DNA of 64,000 bases from Physcomitrium patens (Eukaryota > Streptophyta > Bryopsida > Funariales > Funariaceae), in assembly GCF_000002425.4 (NCBI RefSeq), contig NC_037253.1:19725602-19789601 (forward strand), read 5' to 3'. The position numbers and the translations under genes were made by a program. Positions 21,331 through 30,065 of this stretch are shown here, one piece after another (the first letter of the stretch is position 1; each line of letters starts with the position of its first letter). Below the pieces are notes generated by a model. It did not search any database and was not told where the DNA came from. It was given only the letters and a program-made list of their open reading frames with translations.

Positions 21331-22640
21331 TTTATCAACAATGTATGACATTGTTGAAGCCAGAGCAATTTCGACTTTGCACTACTATTATGCCAATTGA
21401 TACTAACTTCCTGAATCAGGTACGTGCCATGACCATTGAAGATTCAGTAGCCATTGATATCAAGCAGCGTGCCAATGATGACAAGTTCAAGGTGGAGGGA
21501 GATCTTTTATACTTTGAAGAGCGATTGTATATCCCAAAAGAACCAGCACGACTCCGAGTTCTTCAATCTTGCCACAATTTTCCAGCTGCGAGATATTTTG
21601 GATTCAACAAGACCTTGGAGCTTATTTCTCGAGATTTTTGGTGGCCTCAAATGTGAAAAGATGTGAAAGATTTTGTCCTCTCCTGCGACATCTGTTCAAG
21701 ATCCAAGAATCCTCAACATCGCCCTTATGGACTCCTACAGCCATTGCCAATTTCACGTCGACCATGGTCTTCAATTTCCATGGACTTCATCACGGATCTT
21801 CCATCATCGAACTCATTTGACAGCATCTTTGTCGTGGTAGATCGGCTTACAAAGATGGAGCACTTTGTTCCTTGCAAGAAGACATCGTCCAGTGAACTCA
21901 TAGCAAGGCTCTTTCTCGATAATGTGTATCGATATCATGGACTACCAGATGATATCGTATCAGATCGAGGAACCTAATTCATATCAAAGTTTTGGAGATC
22001 TCTCTTTGAGATACTGAAGGTGGATATCAAGCTTTCTTCAGCTTTTCATCCTCAAACTGACGGCCAAACGAAACGGATGAACTAAGTCTTGGAACAATAT
22101 TTACGATGCAGCATCAATTATCAGCAAGACGATTAGACCACATATCTGCTGCTAGCCGAGTTTGCATATAACAACACCCTCCATGCGTCGATTCAATACA
22201 CACCATTCTTTTCCAACTATGGATATCATCCGAAGCTTGATTTATTGAGTCCGTCAACAAATAACAATCCAACAGCTGAAGGATTTGCAAAACAACTATC
22301 AGAGCTTCAAAATACATTGAAGCTTCAATTACAATCCGCTCAAGAATCCTACAAGGCGTTTGCAGATAGATTTCAGAATCAAGCACCTACTTTCAAAATT
22401 GGAGATAAAGCATGGCTTCTTCGATGGAATATCAAGACCAAGCAACCATGTGATAAATTGGACTATCGAAGATTGGGACCATTTATCATGTAGAAGCAAA
22501 TCAATCTAGTGGCATACCGTCTGGAATTATCGGCTTCTATGAAGGTACATCCAGTCTTTCATGTTTCTCTATTGGAGCTTAATCGAGAGTCGTCTTTTTT
22601 TGAAAGAGTGCAATGTCCGCCACCTAGTATTGACATCGAG
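21331..22640 (+). pseudogene. C1 integrase
   Basis: The HHCC zinc domain (about 21570-21700) reads HNFPAARYFG then CDICSRSKN; the second histidine is now tyrosine, while C2 keeps it. The core has ISMDFITDLP with the first aspartate (about 21775) and DDIVSDRGT with the second (about 21945). In the GQTE box the glutamate is now lysine (about 22071). The C-terminus (22245-22493) has the GDKAWLLRWNIKT block. In-frame TGA at 21654 replaces a TGG kept in C2. The insertion enzyme is therefore dead at several points. Confidence 0.9.
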
Positions 22641-22832
22641 AACCACGAGGTATACGAGGTTGAAAAGGTACTGGATTCACGGTGAAGGTGGGGCAAGTTG
22701 GAGTATCTTGTTCATTGGTGCGGCTACGACATTAATGAGCGAACGTGGAAGCCAGTTGAAAATCTTGCTAATGCGCCGCAAAAGGTACAGGAGTTTCATC
22801 AACAACATCCTCATAAACCTAAGCCAGTTTGA
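22641..22832 (+). pseudogene. C1 chromodomain
   Basis: The plus strand encodes YEVEKVLDSR, a stop, then GKLEYLVHWCGYDINERTWKPVENL, a typical C-terminal chromodomain ending at TGA 22830-22832. Aromatic cage positions (Y, W, W/Y) are present. It probably targets integration to methylated histone H3 (family knowledge). Confidence 0.85.
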
Positions 22833-22993
22833 TGATAGCTTCCTTCTAAAGCTTACTCACCTAAGAATATAAGAAAGGAAGAGAACACCACCAAAATTTA
22901 CAGTTGATGTAGTTATTTTTTCCAAGATAAAGTAGAATTTTTTCAGTAGCCATAGTTTGGTCTTCTGATATAGATAGCCAAGAGATAGATACT

Positions 22994-23323
22994 ATGCCAG
23001 TCAGATTATCTCAACCGAGTAGCTCACGAAGGTGATCCCGAGATGAAGAACTACCTACACCACGACGACGACGGAGGATACCGAGTAACCAATTACTAGT
23101 GCTTGTATTTGAGTTCGAGCCTGCTTATGATGGTCAGCTAGAAGGCATGTTTGCAGGACAATTTCACAATGAGGACACGAAAGTTCATACTTGATCAGAA
23201 GTCGAAGGAGTGGACCACTACCGTTGGCTTCAAGGGTTGATGAACCACTTGCCTCGTGAACAACAGTTGGAGTTTATAGCAGACGTTATGCAACAGATCT
23301 TCATTTTCTTGCATTAGTACTGA
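22994..23323 (+). pseudogene. C1 accessory ORF3
   Basis: A reading frame of about 109 codons from ATG 22994 to TGA 23323, about 160 bp after the pol stop. Three internal stops (TGA after SSSRR, TGA after TKVHT, TAG near the end) look like decayed CGA, CGA and CAG codons. The N-terminus is basic, with a run of five arginines. The middle has VFEFEPAYDGQLEG and AGQFHNEDTKVHT. The C-terminus has VDHYRWLQGLMNHLPREQQL. C2 keeps the same frame, and B, A and D1 carry relatives. I recognise no domain. A TTTTTTCAG acceptor-like site sits at 22931-22939. Confidence 0.65.
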
Positions 23324-23361
23324 TTAACAACAACATTGCTTCTCAGAGACCTTGAAGCTAA

Positions 23362-23375
23362 AGGAGGGGGTGATA
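23362..23375 (+). promoter_or_regulatory. Polypurine tract of C1
   Basis: AAAGGAGGGGGTGA directly precedes the 3' LTR. It would prime plus-strand DNA synthesis. Confidence 0.85.
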
Positions 23376-23670
23376 TTAGGGACATAGTCCTTAGAACCTT
23401 CTAGAGACAAGTTTTTAGAATCTTCTAGAAACAAGTCTCTGGAACCTTCTAGAAGCTTCCTAGTTAGTAGAAGTTGTTTGAAAAGCTTCCTAAATAGGAG
23501 TATATATTGGAATCAAGGCTGAAGAGTTCTTCACTCTCGACAACACATCTCTTGAAGCTCTAGCTCACCTCTCTGGTGTTGTTTTTGTATTCATCTGATT
23601 AATCTAGTTCTTGCCAGTTCTTCTTGAACTTCTTGTTAGATCTCGAGTCTATATTTCTATGTCCATAACA
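23376..23670 (+). repeat. 3' LTR of chromovirus C1
   Basis: 295 bp, ending CCATAACA and followed by the target duplication CATAT. The heat-shock arrays are conserved. The transcript-start word differs at one base (ACTCTCGACAA). Confidence 0.92.
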
Positions 23671-23675
23671 CATAT

Positions 23676-24105
23676 TGATTGTCATCTTGTATGTTGATGA
23701 TCTAATTATCTTAATCAATACTATGAAGATGATGGATTGGTTGAAGGCAAAGTTAGAAAGAGAATATGAGATGAGTGATTTGGGAGAGCTTTACTATTGT
23801 TTAGGAGTAGAGTTTGTAAGAAATCATGCTAAAAAGACCATTATAATGAGCCAAAACAAGTATATTGAAGAGGTGTTGAAACGATTCAATATGGATGAGT
23901 GTAAGCCTATCAGAACACCTTTGGAGGCCAATTTGAAGTTAATGAAGCTCACAAATGAAGAATTTGTTGAAGTTGAAGGTCAAATTCCATACAAGACAGC
24001 AGTAGACTCACTAATATATGCAATGGTTGGCACAAGGGTGGATCTTGCATATGCGGTGAGTGTTGTGAGCCAACACATGTCAAAGGCTGGATCAATCCAT
24101 TGAAC
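23676..24105 (+). pseudogene. Copia reverse transcriptase, second half
   Basis: This resumes the gene cut at 17785. The catalytic YVDD box is at 23690-23701, then KLEREYEMSDLGELYYCLGVEF and QNKYIEEVLKRFNM, conserved copia blocks. It is open for over 140 codons, with a stop at 24101. Confidence 0.92.
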
Positions 24106-24645
24106 AACCATCAAAACGATCATGAGGTACTTAGAAGGCACTTTGAACTTCAAATTGTGCCTTGGAGGTGATAGCATTACTTTGCATGGTTATTATGATG
24201 TAGATTGGGCTGGACATGCAAATAATAAAAGACAATGGGGGATGTGTTCTTTTTTGGAATAGAAGCTATATCATAGAATTTCTAGAGACAACCAATAATT
24301 GCAAGGTCAACAATGGAGGTGGAATACATGGCAGCAAGCCATAGTGCAATGGAGGCAATATGGTTAAGACAACTTTTGGAAGACATTGGAGATGTGTAAA
24401 TAGAAACAACTCCAATGGAGTGTGACAATGAAGGATATCTTGCATTTGCAAAGAATCCCAAGCATCATTCGAGGACAAAACACATTAACATTCAACATCA
24501 CTTCATAAGAGAGAAGATTGAAATGGGAGTGTTTGATATGAAGTATTGTGCAATGGAAAATATGCTTGCTGATTTGTTGACAAAGGTATTAGTAAAAGAT
24601 AGACACCACATGTTGACAAAGGTATTAGGATTGAAAGCCCTTTGA
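24106..24645 (+). pseudogene. Copia RNase H
   Basis: It shows MRYLEGTLNFKLCLGG, YYDVDWAGHANNKR (decayed YSDADWAG), VEYMAASHSAMEAIWLRQLL, and HINIQHHFIREKIEMGVFDM in the open 3' stretch (24415-24645). Two frameshifts and several stops. AAAGTGGGAG (24654-24663) is the polypurine tract. Confidence 0.9.
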
Positions 24646-24663
24646 CTAATAATAAAGTGGGAG

Positions 24664-24981
24664 TATTGAAGTAAGTCACTTAGTAAAAGATATTATCTTA
24701 GGTAAGTTACTAATAGTCAAAAAGAAGCAAAAGAGTATAAAGAAGTTACTATGGTGGTATATAGGATTTGTAAGTAGCGGCTAGGTTAAGAAAGAACCTA
24801 GGATTTAATTGGATGAAGTAGAAATGGATGTAACGTTAATGAAAGTTGTCTCATTAGTTGGCAATCACCACCTATAAGTAAGAAGTATTGGAAGTAAGAG
24901 TAATCTTACTCCATACTCCCTTTTTATGTGCAACCTTGCTGATGCTAAGTGTTGTGACTTCAAAGTACTTATTCTTCAATA
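24664..24981 (+). repeat. 3' LTR of the copia element
   Basis: 318 bp, ending CTTCAATA, followed by GAAAT (24982-24986). About 90 percent alike to the 5' LTR by eye. Confidence 0.9.
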
Positions 24982-24986
24982 GAAAT

Positions 24987-25880
24987 GACATGGTTATCTA
25001 TCCACAAATTCCAAATGATTAGTACAAAGGCCTTATAGAACAAGTTCATATGCACAACCTTGATTACAAATTAATGGATGTATCTTTGGAGAATGAGGAT
25101 CCAAAATTCATCAAAGTAGGGATTCAGTTGACGAAAGATGAATTGACAAGTTATAAGTCATTAATTATGGCATACAAGGATGTATCTGCATCGTCTTATA
25201 AAGATCTTGAGAATATACCTCTAGAAGTAGCTCAACATAGAGTCCCTCTCCTTTCCAATTCAATTCTTATGAAACAAAAAGAAAGAAGAGTGAATCTCAA
25301 TCTGTAATTAATTATTAAGGTAGAATTAGAAAAATTCCTCCAAGCAAGATTTATTCAACCTGTGGAGATTACGCATTGAGTTTCACCTACAATTTTAGTC
25401 AAAAAGAAGAATGGAAAACTTTGAAAGTGCATAGATTATAAGAAACTTAACAAGTGCACTTGAAGTGTTCATTGATGAATTTAGCACCAAGTCTTCTAAG
25501 ACAAAATATTTGGAATGTCTCCAAATTAGTCTTCAACATTGTCAAAAGGCCAAGATTGTACTAAATCTTGACAAAATATTCCTAGCAATTTAAAAGGAAG
25601 TTCTATTAGGATATGTGGTATCAAAAAAAAATAGGAAATCCAATCCAAAAAAGGTCAAAGTTATTGTAGAATTAAAATCTCCTTCTTCTGTGAAAGAAGT
25701 ACAAAGGACGTTGGTACATATAGGATGGTATTGAGAAGTTATACAAGATTATGCTATACTTTTCATGTCCATAACTTGACTAATACAAAAAGAGGTGAAG
25801 TTTGAATGGGGTGACAAATACCAAGAGGTATTTGATATTCTTAAAGAAAAATTTAGTACCTTTTCTATCTTAAGATCCTC
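24987..25880 (+). pseudogene. Tat/Athila-like reverse transcriptase (palm deleted)
   Basis: It continues the pol gene interrupted at 13754. AYKDVSASSYKDLENIP, VAQHRVPLL and KQKERRVNLNL are Tat/Athila-type pre-RT and RT motifs. SPTILVKKKNGKL and YKKLNKCT follow. Then the sequence jumps to EVFIDEFSTKSS (about 25466), the decayed catalytic DD box, so roughly 250 bp of the palm are missing. LVHIGWYxEVIQDYA and LIQKEVKFEWGD form the connection. Non-functional. Confidence 0.8.
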
Positions 25881-26345
25881 TAATTGATCATTATCTTTTC
25901 ATGTATTTTGTGATACTTTATTTATAGCCGTAGGGAGCATGTTGTGTCAAACAAGTGGAAAAAAAGGCAAAGACTATTCTATAGCCTTTGCTAAGAGGCA
26001 ATTGATTCTTGTAGAGAAAAATTATACCACCATGAAACGAGAATGCATTGCCATTGTTTTTTCCATCAAAAAGTTTATACACTATCTTCTCTTAAATCTA
26101 ATGGTATTTTTTGTAGACCACATGGCAATCAAGTACCTTGTCAATAAGGCTGATTTAAATAGTAGACTTGCAAGGTATGTACTTCTATTAGAAGAATTTG
26201 ATTATACAGTGGAATATAAGCTAGGAAGGATGTACAAGCAAGTAGATCATTTATCTAGGCTATCAGACCAAATTGGTAAAGCCCGAATTGATGATACATT
26301 GATAGATGAGACCTTGTTTATCATTTCAACCTTATCCATTTGATA
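25881..26345 (+). pseudogene. Tat/Athila-like RNase H
   Basis: An open stretch of 134 codons (25939-26343). It has FHVFCDTLFIAVGSML, YSIAFAKRQLI, NYTTMKRECIAIVFSIKKF, FFVDHMAIKYLVNK and VDHLSRLSD. These are the standard RNase H blocks of non-chromovirus Ty3/gypsy elements. Confidence 0.85.
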
Positions 26346-27480
26346 TGAATTAATTACCAAGTTTCTTATAATTCAAGCCTTGCCTCCTCATATTTCTAAA
26401 ATAGAACGTAAGAAGATAAGAATTAATAGTAGAGACTTTGCCATATTTGGTGGCAAATTATATAGATGTGGAGTTGACGGGATGTTAAAGAGGTGTGTAA
26501 TGGAAGAAGAAATTTCTACTATTCTATCAGCATGTCACGATAGTGTATGCAGGGGTCACTTTTTAAGAATCTTAATAGGCCAAAAAATACTTAAAGTAGG
26601 TTATTATTGGCTCATATTGTTCTAAGTTGTGTATAAATATACTAAGACATGTGATTCATGTCAATAAAATACTAAGAATGACCTAAAGATGAATTTATCT
26701 CTTCATGTGTCTCGACCATTAGTTCCCTTTGAAAAATAGAGAATTGATTATATTGGAGAGATTCACCTTAATTCCATTAGTGGTATGAAATATATAATAG
26801 TAGAAATTGAATACTTCATCAAGTGGGTTGAGGTAAAAGTAATTAAAGCCAATGATGCCAAATAGGCTGCCAAATTTTTCTATGAACAAATTATCATTAG
26901 ATTTGGATGTCCAAAAATCCTAATTAGTAATAGAAGCAAGCATTTCTTAAATGAAGTGATAGAAGATTTGACCTTTCGATTTAAAATTGACCATAGAAAA
27001 ACTACTCCTTATCACCCTCAAACTAATGGACATATAAAAAGGGTAAATCAAACCTTAGTCAATATCCTTAAAAAAACTGTCACAACATCTAAAAAAATTG
27101 AGATACAAAGCTCTCTATAGCCTTATAGGCTTATAGAATAATGTTTAAAGTGAAAATCCAAGCAACTCTATTTTCCTTAGTTTATAGTATAGAAGCTATT
27201 TTACTAATTGAATTTGAAAATCCTTCCCTTTAAATTGCCTTGAAAGAAAGATTGTCAACTAAAAAATCTTTAATTGGAAGATTAGAGTGATTAGAAGGTC
27301 TAGACGGAACTAGAAGATAGAATGCTTAATATATAGAAGCCATTCAAAGAAGAAGAAAAATTACTTTTGATAAGGAACAAAAACTTAAAATCCTTAAGCT
27401 TGAGATGTTAGTTCTCTTATAAGATGCTAAGAAATTAGATTTTCTAGGAAAATTTGATGCCATATTGTTAGGCCCCTATT
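26346..27480 (+). pseudogene. Tat/Athila-like integrase
   Basis: The zinc domain spans about 26500-26670 (CHDSVCRGHF; TCDSCQ). In the core the first catalytic aspartate lies in RIDYIGEI (about 26740-26763). The second is replaced in LISNRSKHFLNE (about 26918-26953). TTPYHPQTNGHIKRVNQTL (about 27001-27057) is the glutamate box with E changed to K. No chromodomain is visible after it. Decay increases downstream. Confidence 0.82.
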
Positions 27481-27807
27481 TAATTAAAGAAGTCTTTTTA
27501 AATAACTCAATTTGGTTATAAATACTTAATAAAGAAGTTTTTCTATCAAAATATTTAAAAATAGATATAAATATAGAGTGTAATTTTTATCATATACAAA
27601 GTCAATGGCTTATCTTCAAATTCATCCTTATTCAATCCCTTAAGTGGCAAATTATCAAAATTGGGTAGAATTTAGAAGCTAAATCATTGGAGTTCAAGAT
27701 AAGCAATAGTCATATTCATTTGTTTTATTTTCTTTTTAATTTAATTCCTTCACCAAAAAATTAGAGATATTTTAATAAAAAGAAATAAGTACTAAATGAA
27801 ACTTTTA

Positions 27808-27809
<2 letters not shown>

Positions 27810-27848
<39 letters not shown>
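27810..27848. repeat. (TA)n microsatellite
   Basis: About 20 TA units in the 3' part of the Tat/Athila-like element. Confidence 0.95.
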
Positions 27849-27855
<7 letters not shown>

Positions 27856-27875
27856 GAATTGAAAGAATATATCTT

Positions 27876-28075
27876 AGTAAACATCCAAATGGCATAGAGG
27901 GATTGATCAAGTAAGAGGTTGTTAAGTAAGTGTCTCGGGTTTGAATCTGGTTGGAAAAAATGGGCTATTCTAATGAGCTAGTGTTAGTATAGAAAAAGAC
28001 CAATCTTAACACCCAACGGATATATAGATCTTAGAAGGTTGATAGTAAAATCCTCTCATATTAAAGAAGAATCTA
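27876..28075 (+). mobile_element. Candidate tRNA-derived SINE
   Basis: TGGCATAGAGG (27890-27900) fits the pol III A-box consensus exactly. GGGTTTGAATC (27938-27948) fits the B-box with one C-to-T change. Their 48-base start-to-start spacing is tRNA-like. A non-tRNA body follows to about 28075. Ends are uncertain because I could not identify a target duplication. Confidence 0.5.
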
Positions 28076-28344
28076 AAAAGATAACTTTTTTATTTTTTAG
28101 CTCTCATTTCTTTTTTATATATAATCATTAAATCTTAGCTTAGATTTAATTTTCTATTTCTTCCTTATTTAGATCTAGAGAACAAAAAATACTTTAGTTT
28201 CTTTAAATTAGAAAAAAAATACTCATTCTTATCTTAGATAGTTGTTAAAATACTTTTATAGAAAATTCTTCTTTTTATTCAATAGCATTTTTGAACGTCA
28301 ATTCTAGGTTCTTCTCCTTTATAAGTCGTCCCAGATGGTCGCTA
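28076..28344 (+). other. 3' untranslated region of the Tat/Athila-like element
   Basis: AT-rich, no coding signal. No clear polypurine tract before the LTR; the last bases read CAGATGGTCGCTA. Confidence 0.5.
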
Positions 28345-29552
28345 TGTATGAGTCATCAAATTGACTCAATTATTATTTTAGGATAAAAATATGTATTTAG
28401 AATACTTTAAATTATAATATATAGTGAGTAGTATAGAAATCCTTAGAATAATAAAAAAATTAGAATGTTAGTGGTGGAAATGGAGTTTTAGTAAATCTTG
28501 GAGGTAATTATCCTTATTGATTTAGTATTTTTATTTTATTGTTGAATATTAAGGATTATTTATTAAGACCAATGTTTATATTGGTCTTCTATCTATATGT
28601 ACTTCTTGTAAAAACTATAAATGTTAATAGTTAGAAGAAGCATGAAAAAGAAGTTCATGTCATTTTAGTTATTGATATAAAAAATAGGATTTATAGTGGA
28701 TTTAAATTGATTTTTATTATTATCAAAAACTATCAAGGTAGAAAAATGTATCTTTAAATGGATGTTAGTATTATAGAAATATATAGAATTTTTTAGACTT
28801 TATTTAAAATTTATTTAGAATTTATTAGGAATTTTTAGAGTAATTTTTAAGATCTTAGTAAAAATGAGTTTTACCACTTTGGAAGCCTTTATGAATAAAT
28901 AGAGCAAGATTTGAGGGCCACAGAAGTTACCTAGGCTAATTGGGTATTTTTCAACCCCATGGTGAGGTCAAAATTGCAAAAATGTTGGTCCTAGTAGAAA
29001 ATAGGAGGATCAGCAGTTAGTGTAGTCCTTGTAGGAAGGGGAGTGTATAAGTCCCATATGGGTTGTAACACCTTGAAGGTGGTTAGGAGGATAAGACTAT
29101 GGCTTTGTGGCCTCTCTAAAACACCCTTATGCACTATATGTGAGCCTTGGTGAGGCTCGAACCCTTGATCTATAAGCAAGTTACCTTTGAGATAAAATAT
29201 TTTCACTTCACTTTTCAATTATTTACTACATATCTTTAAAACTTCATAACTTACTCATAATAATTCGGATTTACATGTTTCTTACGTCATTGGAAAGATA
29301 ATAAAATTAAATATCTCAAAATATAATTTTTATGTTTTTACTTTCATTTTTACTAGGTAAAAATACAGTGAACAAACTATGACTTAGTTTTGGGTGTTAT
29401 AATTGCTTCATGTCATTTATTTCAATTTCTTTGTGGTTGTTCTTCTTTTTTTCTTGTTATTTGCTTACTTTACTTCATACCACTAATTACAAGCAACTCT
29501 TAATTAAGACCATCTTTTAACTTGGATTGAAGAGTGAAAATATACAGTTACA
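28345..29552 (+). repeat. 3' LTR of the Tat/Athila-like element
   Basis: The 1208-bp partner of 1638-2845, ending GTTACA. It includes the same minus-strand ORF (28991-29218) and SINE-like segment. Confidence 0.85.
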
Positions 29553-29868
29553 CCCACACGTAGAAAACTTACGTTATAAGCTAAGGCATGTATTTTGTAA
29601 AGTCAACGCATATTAGAGGTTCTATAGAACATCACCATGTAGCTCTTAATTAGATAGTATATATTGAGGCAAGAGTGAGGCCTTCTTCATTCTTATCAAC
29701 TCTTTTCTTGCTTCTACTGTAGATTTAAGAATCTCAAGTTTCTTTGTCTTTTGGCAATAGCCATTTCAGTTTCTTTTTAATATACATACTCTTTTATTGC
29801 TATTTTTTTAATTTTCTTTTAATTCAATTTTTCTAGATTTATGCATCTTCTAGTTCATATCCTTGAAA
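29553..29868 (+). repeat. Chromovirus A 3' LTR, right part (U3 end, R, U5)
   Basis: It resumes the LTR cut at 1637 with CCCACACGTAG. A TATATATT box (about 29658-29665), the decayed R start ATTCTTATCAA (about 29690) and a U5 ending CATATCCTTGAAA follow, as in LTR B. Confidence 0.75.
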
Positions 29869-30065
29869 CTGTTGCAATGAATGATATTTCTTTGGAACTG
29901 AGCTTTTGAATTTTTATTTTATAAATCGAGAGTTATATATCAAAAATTGTGTTGTGGAACTCCATCCAAGTTCAACTTTCTATTACAAATATTTTTCTTT
30001 GTACTCTACTTGAAATTTGGTAGATTGTATCAATATTATATCTAGTTTGAGGGGGTGCTGATTGA
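29869..30065 (+). pseudogene. Possible copia RNase H tail and polypurine tract
   Basis: The plus strand can be read as a decayed C-terminus with an LVDxINI-like pattern, then AGTTTGAGGGGGTGCTG (about 30043-30060). That resembles a copia polypurine tract running into a TG-starting LTR. No partner LTR was found, so this is weak. Confidence 0.25.

Larger units (their letters stand above)
17786..23670 (+). mobile_element. Chromovirus C1 (self-primed Ty3/gypsy, heat-shock-element LTRs)
   Basis: A complete 5885-bp element with LTRs, an 11-base self-primer site, gag, protease, reverse transcriptase, RNase H, integrase, chromodomain, ORF3 and a polypurine tract. The target duplication CATAT is perfect (17781-17785 and 23671-23675). 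It is the best preserved chromovirus here, with about fifteen disabling changes. The polymerase has [17 protein letters not shown], the Tf1/sushi-type signature of fungal and vertebrate chromoviruses rather than the usual seed-plant clades. The moss Tcn1-like group is the nearest type known to me (inference). Confidence 0.93.
13755..24981 (+). mobile_element. Ty1/copia retrotransposon, split by chromovirus C1
   Basis: LTRs at 13755-14092 and 24664-24981 are flanked by GAAAT on both sides (13750-13754 and 24982-24986), a perfect target duplication. The internal order is gag, protease, integrase, reverse transcriptase, RNase H, which defines Ty1/copia. Without C1 and its duplication it is about 5.34 kb, a normal size. 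It has about a dozen in-frame stops and is dead. Confidence 0.92.
1638..29552 (+). mobile_element. Tat/Athila-like Ty3/gypsy retrotransposon carrying nested insertions
   Basis: Two 1208-bp direct repeats (1638-2845 and 28345-29552), both running from TG to CA, bound an internal region. That region has a tRNA-type primer site, a gag, an aspartic protease, a reverse transcriptase with RNase H, and an integrase without a chromodomain. The flanks carry TCCA (1634-1637) and CCCA (29553-29556), a short target duplication with one change. Removing the element restores the LTR of chromovirus A in register with the LTR at 7175. The native length is about 10.8 kb once element B (7175-13085) and the copia element (13755-24981) are subtracted. 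The coding regions are broken. Confidence 0.85.
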
